DNA of 64,000 nt from Gemmatimonadota bacterium (lineage in GTDB: Bacteria; Latescibacterota; UBA2968; UBA8231): assembly GCA_018660835.1 (NCBI GenBank), contig JABJJN010000040.1, positions 186,001-250,000 of the forward strand, read 5' to 3'. A program made the position numbers and the translations under genes. Shown one piece after another: positions 28,145 to 37,701 of the stretch; the stretch's first letter is position 1; the number at the start of each line of letters is the position of its first letter. Below the pieces are notes generated by a model. It saw nothing but the letters and a program-made list of their open reading frames with translations, had not been told where the DNA came from and made no database searches.

Positions 28145-28615
28145 TCAGCGCGATATCTTCAGAATCTTGTAGCGCAGGTTTCCGGCGGGAACTTCGATGT
28201 CCACCTCGTCGCCCTCTTCTTTCCCCAGCAAAGCTTTGCCAATGGGCGAAACTGTGGAAATCTTCCCCTCCTCGAAATCGGCCTCTTCAGGAGAGACGAG
28301 GATGTAGGTCAAATCGCCCTTCTTCAACAGGTCTTTCAGTTCGACGGTGGCGCCGATATAGACCTTGTCATCGGGGATATTCTCGTTCTCGATCAGCCGC
28401 CCGCGACTGAGCGTTTCCTCGAGTCTCATGATCCGATTCTCGAGAAACGCCAAGCGCTCCTTCGCCGCCGAATACTCCGCATTCTCCGACAGATCGCCGA
28501 ATTCCCGGGCTCGCTTGAGGGCAGTACGCACTGTAGGACGCTCGTCGGACTTGAGCGCTTTTAGCTCGTCCTGAAGCTTCTGCATCCCATCGCGTGTCAG
28601 ATAGACATCGGACAT
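28145..28615 (-). CDS. greA: Transcription elongation factor GreA
   Basis: GreA enters the polymerase secondary channel and stimulates cleavage of backtracked RNA. The 156-residue protein has the N-terminal coiled coil with the acidic tip (REFGDLSENAEYSAAKERLA, about residues 38-57; Asp42 and Glu45 in the DLSEN motif) and the FKBP-like C-terminal domain ending SPIGKALLGKEEGDEV. An open frame extends to 28849, but the ATG at 28615 has AAGGA seven bases upstream and starts the family sequence. The leader carries a good promoter and an intrinsic terminator. Confidence 0.96.
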   Translation of the reverse strand: MSDVYLTRDGMQKLQDELKALKSDERPTVRTALKRAREFGDLSENAEYSAAKERLAFLENRIMRLEETLSRGRLIENENIPDDKVYIGATVELKDLLKKGDLTYILVSPEEADFEEGKISTVSPIGKALLGKEEGDEVDIEVPAGNLRYKILKISR

Positions 28616-28685
28616 GATGATCCTTCGCCGTAACAGAGATCGACACCCGGAGTGGGCTCGTTTGCCGGCTATCTGTTCAGGTATA

Positions 28686-28721
28686 CAAAAAGCGGAAGGT
28701 GGCTGTTGGGCCGCTTCCGCT
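28686..28721 (-). terminator. Intrinsic terminator (attenuator) inside the greA leader
   Basis: The minus strand reads AGCGGAAG, a 15-base loop, CTTCCGCT and then TTTT, a classical terminator. It lies between the greA promoter and the greA start, about 55 bases from the predicted transcription start, and the genes on the other side are divergent, so it can only act on greA transcripts. The layout is like the E. coli greA leader, which gives the short GraL RNAs. Confidence 0.75.
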
Positions 28722-28746
28722 GCGTAACTACGAGAATGACACCGCA

Positions 28747-28775
28747 AATATAGAGACCTACCCCCTCCTGAGCAA
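28747..28775 (-). promoter_or_regulatory. Sigma-70 promoter of greA
   Basis: The minus strand carries TTGCTC (28770-28775), a 17-base spacer and TATATT (28747-28752). Transcription would start near 28740, giving a leader of about 125 bases. The same TTGCTC/TATATT pair is found before infC in this window. Confidence 0.65.
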
Positions 28776-28850
28776 GCATACAGGATCTGGATGCGGAAAA
28801 AAGGATGCTTTCGCCGGTTCGATCGGCCATCTACATTAGCCGTCGTCAAG

Positions 28851-28871
28851 GTGACGAGTCCCCCTCGTCAC
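28851..28871. repeat. Inverted repeat upstream of sbcD
   Basis: GTGACGAG and CTCGTCAC form a perfect eight-base inverted repeat with a five-base loop about 80 bases before the sbcD start, between the divergent greA and sbcD genes. It could be an operator or a leader hairpin; nothing further is visible. Confidence 0.5.
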
Positions 28872-28952
28872 TGGCTTTCGCCCTCCCTGTTCCTCCCCGG
28901 TTTGTCTCATCATCCACCGTGGCTCTTGAGCCCACGGATTGGGACGGGATCT

Positions 28953-30185
28953 GTGCGCCTACTTCATCTCGCCGATATACATCTCGGTATCGAAAACTAC
29001 GGTCGTCTCGACCCGAGTACCGGGTTGCATACGCGCCTGCAAGATTTCCTTCGTTGCCTGGGCAGTCTCTTCGACTATGCAATCGACGAGAAACTCGACC
29101 TTGTGCTTCTGGCAGGCGATGTCTACCGGACGCCGACACCAAATCCAACATGGCAGCGCGAATTTGCCGGGCAATTGCGACGCCTTCGCCAGGCAGGAAT
29201 CCCCATTGCAATCGTCGTTGGAAACCATGACACGCCGGCCGCCATGGGTCGAGCAACATCTGTCGATGTCTTCACCGCTCTCGACCTACCTCTGACTCAT
29301 GTCTACCGCCGCCCCGAACTGGCGACGATCGAAACACCTTCCGGCCCTTTGCAGATTGCGGCGCTTCCCTGGCCAACACGTCACTGGCTCAAGACCGTCG
29401 ACGACTATCGCGATCTGTCACCGGAGCAGATTCACAAGGAGATCCGCCGGATTTGCGGGGCGCAGATTCAGCAGATGGCATCACAGTTGGATGAGACCTT
29501 GCCTGCCGTGTTGATGGCTCACGTTGCCGCCGCCGAAGCAACCTATTCGGGCGCAGAACGGACGGCCCTGATTGGCAACGACCCAACACTGCTCACCGGA
29601 CAACTGGCGAATCCATCCTTCGACTACGTTGCCCTTGGCCACGTGCACAAGTATCAGCAACTGAGCCAAAACCCTCCTGTCGTCTATTCGGGAAGTATTG
29701 AGCGCGTTGATTTCGGCGAGGAAGGCGAGGAAAAGGGCGGTTGCGAAGTATCGATTGAGGGCACGACTTCACGGCATACGACGGTCCGCTTCCTGCCGAC
29801 GCCGGCGCGACCGATGGTGACGATTGATGTCGATGCTCGTGGTATGGAAGACCCCACCGAGAGGATTCTGGACACCATCGGTAAGACCAACATCGAGGGA
29901 GCCATCGTGAGGTGCCGCTATCAAGCCGATGCCGGTGCCGCCCCCATGGACGCAGTCCTTGTTCGGGAGGCCCTCGCTGCTGCCCACCTTGTAGCCAGCA
30001 TCCTGCCATCCATCTCTCCCCGCGAACGACAGCGACGTGCGACAATGCAGCACGACTTGTCGATGGGTGAAGCCCTGGACCGCTACCTGGAAAATCGACC
30101 AGAGCTCGAATCCCACAGTCAATCGCTGCGTCAGTTGGCCGGTCAACTGGAACAAGACTTGGACATGCATGGAGATCAGGAATGA
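28953..30185 (+). CDS. sbcD: DNA repair exonuclease SbcD (Mre11 family)
   Basis: SbcD is the metal-dependent nuclease of the SbcCD (Mre11-Rad50) complex, which trims hairpins and blocked DNA ends. The 410-residue product has the phosphoesterase motifs LHLADIHLG (start), LVLLAGDVYR, VVGNHDTP, LMAHVAAAEA and YVALGHVHKYQ with their metal-binding Asp, Asn and His residues. An open frame runs back to 28791, but the upstream part has no family character; the GTG at 28953 gives the usual start VRLLHLADIH. It overlaps sbcC by four bases (ATGA). Confidence 0.93.
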   Translation: MRLLHLADIHLGIENYGRLDPSTGLHTRLQDFLRCLGSLFDYAIDEKLDLVLLAGDVYRTPTPNPTWQREFAGQLRRLRQAGIPIAIVVGNHDTPAAMGRATSVDVFTALDLPLTHVYRRPELATIETPSGPLQIAALPWPTRHWLKTVDDYRDLSPEQIHKEIRRICGAQIQQMASQLDETLPAVLMAHVAAAEATYSGAERTALIGNDPTLLTGQLANPSFDYVALGHVHKYQQLSQNPPVVYSGSIERVDFGEEGEEKGGCEVSIEGTTSRHTTVRFLPTPARPMVTIDVDARGMEDPTERILDTIGKTNIEGAIVRCRYQADAGAAPMDAVLVREALAAAHLVASILPSISPRERQRRATMQHDLSMGEALDRYLENRPELESHSQSLRQLAGQLEQDLDMHGDQE

Positions 30186-33100
30186 TCCCCGTCAGCCTCA
30201 CACTGCGAAACTTTCTTAGTTATGGCGATGAGCCGCAGACACTCGATTTTACCCAGTTCCGAGTCGCCTGCCTCAGTGGCGACAATGGCAATGGAAAATC
30301 AGCCCTGCTTGATGCGATGACCTACGCCCTGTGGGGGCAGGCTCGAAAAGGCCGACACGACCGCAAGCCGGATGATGGTCTACTCCGTTTGGGCGCCACC
30401 CATATGTCGGTAGAGTTCGCCTTCGACCTGGACGACGACAGATATAGGGTGATGCGCTCGTTTCGACGGCGTCCCCGTTCCAGTGTCAGTGAACTTGAGT
30501 TGCAGTTGTTCGATCCCGCAACCGAGCAGTTTCGACCACTCACGCAAGCGGGAGCTCCGTCCGTTACACAGGGGCGGATCGACGACCTGCTCTCGATGGA
30601 CTATGAGACCTTTACCAATTCTGCTTACCTGAGGCAGGGCCATGCGGATGCCTTCACACGCAAGAGTCCACGTGAGCGCAAGCAGCTTCTGGGGCGGATT
30701 CTTGGAGTCGACCGCTACGATCGGTTGCAGGAACTAGCCCGCCGGCGCCTGAACGATCTTGAAGATCGTATCCACCACCTGACGTGCCAGGTCAACGATG
30801 CGTCCGAAGCTCTGGCAACCCGCAGTGATGTTGAATCGCAGGTTGGACAGGTTGGCGCGCGTCTCGACGAGGCGAGCAAGGAGCTTGCTGCTGCGGAACA
30901 GGCGCTGGCGAGACTTCAGGATCGTGCAGTCCAGGCCAAAGCCCTGCGTGCCGAGCAGGACTGGGACGCGCAGAACGAACGAGACCTGACCACTGCGCTG
31001 GAGAGAGTTACCCGCGAGGAACTACAACTACAAGAGCAACAGCAACAGGACGGTCGTCTCGTTGAACAAGCGTCGTCCATTGAAGCCGATGCCGAGCAGC
31101 TCGCTCAAACTCAAAGACTGTTACAGGACAGCCAGTTGCGTCGCACGCAAGTGATGCAGCTCAGGCAAAGAGAAGAAGAAGCTCGTGCCCAAATCGAGGC
31201 GGCACGTCAGAAGATCGAACAGAGTCTCGCCCGTTGGCATGAACGCCACGCAACGGCGATCCAGAGCCGCGACCGACTGCAGAAGCTGATCGATCAGGAG
31301 GCCGATATCGAGGCTGCCTGGCTCCTGGTTAGTCAGGCAAGAGATCAAGTCGCCCGCCAGCGCGAGCACCGACGAGTATGGGACGAACTGGCGCGTCGGC
31401 GACAGGGCCTGGAGAATCAGATAGACGTCACGAGACAACGATTTCTGGAGCGAGCCAGTCTGTTGAGGCAGCAGAATGCCGACATTGAGGGCCAGTTGCA
31501 GAACGAGCGTCCGCAGCTATCTCGGATGCGAACCGCTGCTCAGACGGCTGCGAACCAAGCCAGCGCACGCGTCGAGGAACGACGCCTGCTGGCGGAGACC
31601 GGAATCGCACTCAGAGCCGAAATCGAAAACCATAAAAATCGCCAGGAGAGCCTCGCTCACGAGTTGGAACGACTCGATCAGCGCCGACAAGATCTCGGAC
31701 AGGCAGATAGCAAGTGTCCCATCTGTGAAACAGAATTGGACGCAGAACACCGACTTCAAATCGCGGCCGAGTATGACGAGCAACAGAGCAAGATAGATCG
31801 GCAGTTGGCGGATGTAAGTAGCCACTTGGAGAGAATGCAGATTGACGTGGTTGAGCATCGTCGAAGATTCTCTGCCCTTGCCTCGGCCGAAGTGGAACTC
31901 ACGACAAACCAGCAGCACCTGGCATCTGTAACAGAGCGTGAAGCAAGCCTGGGTGAACGTGAGCGCGTTGCCCACAAACTTCAGGAAGAATTCCAGGAGA
32001 TAGACAGGACGCTCAGGGGAGAGGCCTTCTGCGACACCGAACGCGAGCAAGTGCTCGACGTGCAGAGGCTGATGTCGCAAATCGACTATCACCCAGAGCA
32101 CTTGGAACAGGCAGAACTGGCTGCAGCAAATGCCAGCGCCGAGACTCGCAAGCAGCAGCTTCACGAAGCTCGTCAGCAACAGACCGCTGCCAATCAACAG
32201 ATATGCGAGACCGTTGCGTCTATCGAATCTGAACAGTCGAAACTTTCATCGGCTGAATTGTCGTCTGACACCCAGGCAACACTCACTCAGATACGGGCAC
32301 AAATCTCGGCGATCGACATAGACGAAGACCTCCATGCGCAACAGATGCAACTGGTGGCACAATTGCAGAGTGCGCCCGTACGACTTGCGCAGCTGCAAAC
32401 GGCTCGGTCACGCCAGCAGGAGGTGGAGAATCAAGCCCTTGCCCAGCGCACGGAGCGCACACGAATACGCAGGCGTCAGCGGGAGCTGGCACAACGTCAG
32501 GCGGACCGAGTGCAATCACTTGCACAGGTCGATGGCATAGAACAGGCGTGTGCGGCAGCCACCGAAGAGGTGACATTGCGCAGTAGTGAACGTGATGGGC
32601 TTATCGAACGACGAGGAGCTCTTCGAACCCGATCAGAACACCTTGCGTCGCTCGCGACACAGACGCAACAGAACCGGCAGGAACGAAAGCAGCTACAGGC
32701 CAAAGCATGGCTGCACGAGCAGTTGGTCGAAGCCTTCGGAAAAGATGGCATTCAGGCCCTGATCATCGAGCACGCGATCCCTGAGATCGAAGAGGAAGCA
32801 AACGCCATCCTGCGTCGCCTGACCGACAATCGAATTCAGATAGCGATTGAATCGATTCGTGACCTGAAGAGTGGTGGGAGTCGTGAAACATTGGACATTA
32901 AGATCTCTGATGAGATCGGCGAGCGTGGTTACGATATGTATTCCGGTGGCGAGGCTTTTCGTTCGGATTTCGCCTTGCGACTTGCCCTTTCCAAGGTGCT
33001 GGCTCGGCGAGCCGGAACGCAACTACGGACGCTCATTATTGATGAGGGTTTCGGGACGCAGGACAGTCAAGGACTCGAGCAGCTCAAGGATTCGATCAAC

Positions 33101-33235
33101 GTTGTCTGTGCCGATTTTGACAAGGTGATCATTGTCACTCATCTGGATGAGCTCAAGAGTGCATTCCCGACGCAGATTGAAGTCACCAAGCCACCTGGTC
33201 GCGGCTCCGAATTCGAAATTCGACACCTCGCCTGA
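30182..33235 (+). CDS. sbcC: DNA repair ATPase SbcC (Rad50 family)
   Basis: SbcC is the SMC-like ATPase partner of SbcD. The 1017-residue protein has an N-terminal Walker A (GDNGNGKSALLDAMTYALWG at about 35-54), two long coiled-coil stretches, the zinc hook CPIC at Cys512/Cys515, and the C-terminal ABC signature YSGGEAFRSDFALRLALSK with Walker B LIIDEGFGTQD. Size and layout are normal for the family. Its start overlaps the sbcD stop, so the two subunits are translationally coupled. Confidence 0.96.
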   Translation: MIPVSLTLRNFLSYGDEPQTLDFTQFRVACLSGDNGNGKSALLDAMTYALWGQARKGRHDRKPDDGLLRLGATHMSVEFAFDLDDDRYRVMRSFRRRPRSSVSELELQLFDPATEQFRPLTQAGAPSVTQGRIDDLLSMDYETFTNSAYLRQGHADAFTRKSPRERKQLLGRILGVDRYDRLQELARRRLNDLEDRIHHLTCQVNDASEALATRSDVESQVGQVGARLDEASKELAAAEQALARLQDRAVQAKALRAEQDWDAQNERDLTTALERVTREELQLQEQQQQDGRLVEQASSIEADAEQLAQTQRLLQDSQLRRTQVMQLRQREEEARAQIEAARQKIEQSLARWHERHATAIQSRDRLQKLIDQEADIEAAWLLVSQARDQVARQREHRRVWDELARRRQGLENQIDVTRQRFLERASLLRQQNADIEGQLQNERPQLSRMRTAAQTAANQASARVEERRLLAETGIALRAEIENHKNRQESLAHELERLDQRRQDLGQADSKCPICETELDAEHRLQIAAEYDEQQSKIDRQLADVSSHLERMQIDVVEHRRRFSALASAEVELTTNQQHLASVTEREASLGERERVAHKLQEEFQEIDRTLRGEAFCDTEREQVLDVQRLMSQIDYHPEHLEQAELAAANASAETRKQQLHEARQQQTAANQQICETVASIESEQSKLSSAELSSDTQATLTQIRAQISAIDIDEDLHAQQMQLVAQLQSAPVRLAQLQTARSRQQEVENQALAQRTERTRIRRRQRELAQRQADRVQSLAQVDGIEQACAAATEEVTLRSSERDGLIERRGALRTRSEHLASLATQTQQNRQERKQLQAKAWLHEQLVEAFGKDGIQALIIEHAIPEIEEEANAILRRLTDNRIQIAIESIRDLKSGGSRETLDIKISDEIGERGYDMYSGGEAFRSDFALRLALSKVLARRAGTQLRTLIIDEGFGTQDSQGLEQLKDSINVVCADFDKVIIVTHLDELKSAFPTQIEVTKPPGRGSEFEIRHLA

Positions 33236-33389
33236 GGACGAGCACATTGCCGGTCGCAGGTGACACGGGTAACTTTCTCCCCTCGACAACCTGCCGCCAA
33301 CAGCGAGATCATCCAGTGGAATCCGGACAAAATCCTTGACCTTCTCCGAGCACATCTCCCCCACACTCCCCCGCCCTGACTGCGGCAAT

Positions 33390-34331
33390 GTGACCACTGA
33401 GTGGAAGGCGATTCAAACGGGTTGTGCCGCCCACGCAATGAATCATTGGCAGTGGCTCGTGGTAAGCGGTAGCGACCATCTGGACTTCCTGCATAGGATG
33501 TCCACCAATAGCGTCGCCGAACTGCAGCAAGGCACTCACGCAGAGACCATCTTCGCTGATGCCCGTGGCAGAATCGTGGAGCGCGTCGATCTGTGTCGAA
33601 CAGACGATCTGTCGAGTCTTCTCGTATTTGGCCCCGGAGCAACGACAACACTGCCGTCCTGGCTCGACCGCTACATCTTCGCAGAGCAGATCGACTTCGT
33701 TACCCATGGCCCAGAGGATTCCATGATAGAATTCATGGGGCCCCAGATAGGTGCGTTGCTCGAGGGAGACCTAGCTGATGTGGTGATATCGGGACGAGCA
33801 TGCGGAGTAAGTGAAGCGGGCCTGCGTTATGCCAGGCATCATTGGGCCGGCGCCGAGACCATCCGCCTGGCTGGACCTACCGAGCAAATCGAAGATCTGT
33901 GGAATCGTGTCGTTGATGGCCCAGTGACACCTGTTGGTGAGACGGCGTGGCAGCTGCAGCGCATCTCACATGGCGTGCCATTGCGAGAGGCAGAATTGAA
34001 CGACGCCCACAACCCGTGGGAAGCTCATCTCGGGGCTTCAATCGATCTTCACAAGGGCTGCTACATTGGCCAGGAAGTCATCGCACGCCTCGAAGCATAC
34101 GACAAGATCAAGCAGAGGCTCGTTGGCCTTCATTTACCCGGCGTCGTGGCCCAGGGTACTCGCCTGGAACATGAAGGACGTGACGTAGGGTATGTTGGCT
34201 CTTGTGTGCCCAATCCTCAGGGCCAGTGCTTGGGTCTGGGCTACGTCCGCAACGCTCACGCCAGTCCTGGCTCGCAGTTGAACATCGTCGATCACGGCAT
34301 TTGCCTGGTCACGCCCCTGCCAATGCCGTGA
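33390..34331 (+). CDS. ygfZ: YgfZ/GcvT-domain folate-binding protein
   Basis: YgfZ proteins bind tetrahydrofolate and support repair or building of Fe-S enzymes. The 313-residue product has the GcvT-like fold and the diagnostic KGCYIGQEVIARLEAYDK motif with its conserved Cys, as well as the C-terminal LGLGYVRNAHASPG. The frame is open from a TTG at 33336, but the GTG at 33390 gives a start closer to the family; neither has a clear ribosome site, so the start is uncertain. The last four bases overlap the dinB start. Confidence 0.88.
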   Translation: MTTEWKAIQTGCAAHAMNHWQWLVVSGSDHLDFLHRMSTNSVAELQQGTHAETIFADARGRIVERVDLCRTDDLSSLLVFGPGATTTLPSWLDRYIFAEQIDFVTHGPEDSMIEFMGPQIGALLEGDLADVVISGRACGVSEAGLRYARHHWAGAETIRLAGPTEQIEDLWNRVVDGPVTPVGETAWQLQRISHGVPLREAELNDAHNPWEAHLGASIDLHKGCYIGQEVIARLEAYDKIKQRLVGLHLPGVVAQGTRLEHEGRDVGYVGSCVPNPQGQCLGLGYVRNAHASPGSQLNIVDHGICLVTPLPMP

Positions 34332-35449
34332 ACGCCAGCGCCCCAGAGACTGTCGCCACAACGGCGAAGCACCGAAAGATCATCCATATCGACATGGATG
34401 CCTTCTATGCCTCCGTCGAGCAACGGGACGCACCCTCTCTGCGCGGTCGCCCAGTTGTCGTCGGCGGAGATCCACAGGGACGTGGCGTAGTCGCCGCCGC
34501 CTCGTACGAAGCCCGAGCCCACGGGGTTCGTAGCGCTCAGCCCATGCGCACCGCTTTGCGCCTGTGCCCACAGGCCGTTCGGGTCTCGCCGAACTTCAGC
34601 AAATACCGTGAAGTATCAATACAGATTCATGAGATCTTCCATCAATACACCGATCTCGTGGAGCCTCTCGCACTAGACGAAGCCTATCTCGACGTCACGT
34701 ACAACAAGGGCGACATCCCCTTCGGCCACCGCGTCGCTCGGATGATAAAGACACAGATCCGCTCAGAGCTGCAGTTGACGGCCTCCGCTGGAGTTGCCCC
34801 GAACAAATTCCTCGCCAAGATTGCCAGCGCACTACGTAAGCCTGATGGCCTCGTCGTCGTCATGCCTCATCAGGTAACGGAGTTTCTGGCAGATCTTCCT
34901 GTGGAGGTCATTCCGGGAGTGGGCAAGGTGACCGGCGAGCAGCTGCGGAAGATCAACCTCAACACAATCGCTCAACTCGCCGCCAGCTCACCTGGACAAC
35001 TCAGAGAGCTTGTCGGTCGACGTGGAGCCGATTTGTGGCAGCGGGCACAGGGAATCGATGATTCACCCGTGCAGATTGAACGGGATCCAAAACAATTGAG
35101 CGCCGAGACGACCTTCGTCGACGATGTCCACGACGTTCTGCACATGCAGCGAACCTTGGAAGAGTTGAGCCAGGATGTGGCTGAGCGTTTGCGGCAACGA
35201 CAACTGTGCGGCCGAATTGTGACCATTAAGGTGCGCTATCCCGACTTTGAGACGATCACCAGATCCCAGTCTCAGGGGCTTTATCTGGACGCCCAATCGC
35301 CCATAGAGCAACTCGCGAGACAGCTGCTGGAACGCACCCACGCGGCCGAGCGTGGCGTGCGACTACTCGGCGTAGGAGTCTCGGGCTTTCCCGAGACACA
35401 TTACGGCGTGCAACTGGATCTATTTGGCGGCATGGGTGTCGCGAGATGA
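34328..35449 (+). CDS. dinB: DNA polymerase IV (DinB, Y family), GTG start
   Basis: DinB is an error-prone translesion polymerase. The 373-residue protein has the catalytic motifs IIHIDMDAFYASVEQRD (first metal-binding Asp), SYEARAHGVRSAQPM and LALDEAYLDVT (the DE pair), the helix-hairpin-helix IPGVGKVTGEQL, and a little-finger domain from about residue 240. The GTG at 34328 overlaps the ygfZ TGA (GTGA) and is the only start that does not run back through ygfZ. The C-terminus QLDLFGGM resembles the beta-clamp-binding QLxLF motif, as expected for this family. Confidence 0.95.
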   Translation: MNASAPETVATTAKHRKIIHIDMDAFYASVEQRDAPSLRGRPVVVGGDPQGRGVVAAASYEARAHGVRSAQPMRTALRLCPQAVRVSPNFSKYREVSIQIHEIFHQYTDLVEPLALDEAYLDVTYNKGDIPFGHRVARMIKTQIRSELQLTASAGVAPNKFLAKIASALRKPDGLVVVMPHQVTEFLADLPVEVIPGVGKVTGEQLRKINLNTIAQLAASSPGQLRELVGRRGADLWQRAQGIDDSPVQIERDPKQLSAETTFVDDVHDVLHMQRTLEELSQDVAERLRQRQLCGRIVTIKVRYPDFETITRSQSQGLYLDAQSPIEQLARQLLERTHAAERGVRLLGVGVSGFPETHYGVQLDLFGGMGVAR

Positions 35450-37701
35450 ATGCGGCGACTGCGATAGAAACAGAAGACACTTCGCGTCTTCTACAGCTAC
35501 TCAGAATCGAACAAGCAGAAGCGCGGCCGTTACTACTGCTCTGGATCCACTCGCTTTTCGTCGGCATCGCCATCGTGCCTCTCTATGTGGCGGCGAACAC
35601 GCTGTTCCTGGCGCACCTGCCGGCGTCTTCCCTCCCCTACGCCTATATGGTGTCCGCCCTTCTGGGTGTCTTGGCGGGTGTCCTCTACAGACAGGCCCGA
35701 CGACGCCTGACGGTATCGCGAGTTTTCACAGGACTCCTGCTGACTCTCCTGCTCTGTCTACTGCTACTGAGAATTGGCTTGGAAGTCATGCAATCGGCAT
35801 GGCCCGCGTTCTTACTGCTGGGCTTCCAATCGGTCAGCAAGGCACTGTTGAGCGTCGAACTGTGGGGCATCGCCGGTCAGGTGTTCAATGTGCGTCAAGG
35901 CAAGCGCCTCTTTGGTCTGATCGGATCAGGTGAGTTGCTCGCCACGGTCATTGGCGGCTTCGCCACGCCGTGGATCGTAGCCGCCGTGGGTACCCGGGAT
36001 TTGCTACTGGTATCAGCCGCTGGAATCGCTGGCGCCATCGTTGTTCTGCAGGCGATCGTACGCGGGCACGCGTCGCAGTTGCGCCGCAGCCAGGAGCGAG
36101 AGGACGAAGAGCCTCAAACGGATGGTGTCATCGCCCTCGGGCGCCATCCGTATGTCCGTTCGCTGTTTGCGCTGTCGTTGGTCGGCGTTGCGAGTCATCG
36201 TCTGATAGACTTTGCCTTCCTCAACCAAGCACGAGAACGGATTCAGGGACAGGACGACCTTGCACAACTCTTCGGTATTCTTTTCGGCGTCGCCCAGGGG
36301 CTCACGTTCCTTCTGCTGACATTGGTTACAGGTCCCGTGATCAGCAGATATGGGATCACACGCGCCATGCGTCCCCGTCGGCGTGTCCTGACAGCGTGCG
36401 TCATCGGTATCTTGATCGCCATAGTAACGGCCGCCGATGCGGGCGTGCTGTTCTGGTTGGCCGTTGCCGCCAAGGTAGCGGATCTGGTTCTGCTCGGCGC
36501 ACTCACAGCACCAGCCTTTCTTGTCCTCTATCAACCGCTGCGCCCCAACCAGCGACTGGCGACACAGGTGGCCGTCGATGGAGTCGTCGGCCCCGTCGCC
36601 TCTGGTGCCGCCGCCGGGGTCCTGGTGATCCTTGCCGCCACGGTCGGCGGCGGTCCCCTCGCCTTGTCGACATTCACGCTGGCGTTGCTGATCGGGTGGC
36701 GTTTTATCTCATCCTGGGTAGACCGAGGCTATCGACGTGCACTTCCCGAGGCTCTGCAACACAGGCGACTAGAGGGTGTTTCACTCAGCCTGGATGATTC
36801 GGAGATGGAACAGGTGTTGCGAACTCGTCTCCAGAGTCAGCGTCCACACGAAGTCCTCTATGCATTCGATCTACTCACGACTCGTTTCGATGCCGACCTC
36901 AGCGAATTGTCTAAGAACCTGGTAAGACACACACACCCGGAGATTCGTCGCGAGGTGGCAAGGCGCCTCGCACAGACGGACGCACCGGAACTAGAACAAA
37001 CCGTACGTGATCAGATTGCCATCGAGGCCGAACCACGAGTGCAGGCGGCGCTGCTTCTTGCTCTGGCCGCCAGTGCGGAGGCCGATGCCGTAGACGATCT
37101 GAGTCCCTTTATCAACGATCCGTCCGATACCGTCGCCGAATCTGCGATGATCGGCCTGCTGCAAACCGGCGGTGTGGATGGAATTCTCGTCGCCGGCGAG
37201 CGTTTGCTGTCGTTGGAGCGTTCACTGAATCCAGAGGAGCGACTACGGGCTGCCCGTGTACTGGGTGAAGTCGGCAATCGCGGTTTCTATCGACATCTCC
37301 GCCCGCTGTTGTCAGACGTTGATCCTGTGGTCCGAACAGCTGCCCTGACTGCGGCGGGCAAGGTTTGCTCGCCAAGACTGTGGCCAGATGTCATGGCAAG
37401 TCTGCATGACATCGCCTTGCATCGAACGGCAGCAGCTGCCCTCGTCGCAGGAGGCGATGTCGTGTTGCCCTTGCTGTTCGAGACGCTCTCAGATCCGCAA
37501 CAGCATATACATGTTCGCTGTCGAGCGCTGCCATCTGTGGGCAGATCGGCGGCGATACAGCGATTGATGAGCTCCAACTTCGCATGGACTCAGAAGATCG
37601 GCGTCTGCGCTCCGCGATCATTGATGCCCTGGATCGGACGCAGTATCAGTCCCCGGACTCGCAGCGCGCCAATATCGACGATATCGTCTGGCAGGAGCTG
37701 A
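35446..37701 (+). CDS. Transporter-like membrane protein with HEAT repeats, 5' part of a frameshifted gene
   Basis: The first 400 or so residues form about ten to twelve membrane helices of a nucleotide-translocase/MFS-like type (start RPLLLLWIHSLFVGIAIVPL); residues from about 450 on are HEAT repeats (RREVARRLAQTDAPELEQTV, RAARVLGEVG, VRTAALTAAGKV). After about residue 698 the sequence loses HEAT character and becomes Ser/Arg-rich, while the HEAT pattern continues in the overlapping frame as GQIGGDTAIDELQLRM. One extra G in the GGG run at 37539-37541 would join the two frames into one protein of about 1096 residues. It starts inside the dinB stop (ATGA). The exact substrate, if any, is unknown. 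Confidence 0.8.
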   Translation: MNAATAIETEDTSRLLQLLRIEQAEARPLLLLWIHSLFVGIAIVPLYVAANTLFLAHLPASSLPYAYMVSALLGVLAGVLYRQARRRLTVSRVFTGLLLTLLLCLLLLRIGLEVMQSAWPAFLLLGFQSVSKALLSVELWGIAGQVFNVRQGKRLFGLIGSGELLATVIGGFATPWIVAAVGTRDLLLVSAAGIAGAIVVLQAIVRGHASQLRRSQEREDEEPQTDGVIALGRHPYVRSLFALSLVGVASHRLIDFAFLNQARERIQGQDDLAQLFGILFGVAQGLTFLLLTLVTGPVISRYGITRAMRPRRRVLTACVIGILIAIVTAADAGVLFWLAVAAKVADLVLLGALTAPAFLVLYQPLRPNQRLATQVAVDGVVGPVASGAAAGVLVILAATVGGGPLALSTFTLALLIGWRFISSWVDRGYRRALPEALQHRRLEGVSLSLDDSEMEQVLRTRLQSQRPHEVLYAFDLLTTRFDADLSELSKNLVRHTHPEIRREVARRLAQTDAPELEQTVRDQIAIEAEPRVQAALLLALAASAEADAVDDLSPFINDPSDTVAESAMIGLLQTGGVDGILVAGERLLSLERSLNPEERLRAARVLGEVGNRGFYRHLRPLLSDVDPVVRTAALTAAGKVCSPRLWPDVMASLHDIALHRTAAAALVAGGDVVLPLLFETLSDPQQHIHVRCRALPSVGRSAAIQRLMSSNFAWTQKIGVCAPRSLMPWIGRSISPRTRSAPISTISSGRS

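Noticed and set aside
37701-37701. Programmed -1 frameshifting to join the two parts of the transporter-HEAT gene
   Set aside because: No X-XXY-YYZ slippery heptamer or following pseudoknot is evident at 37530-37550; a one-base deletion in the GGG is simpler.
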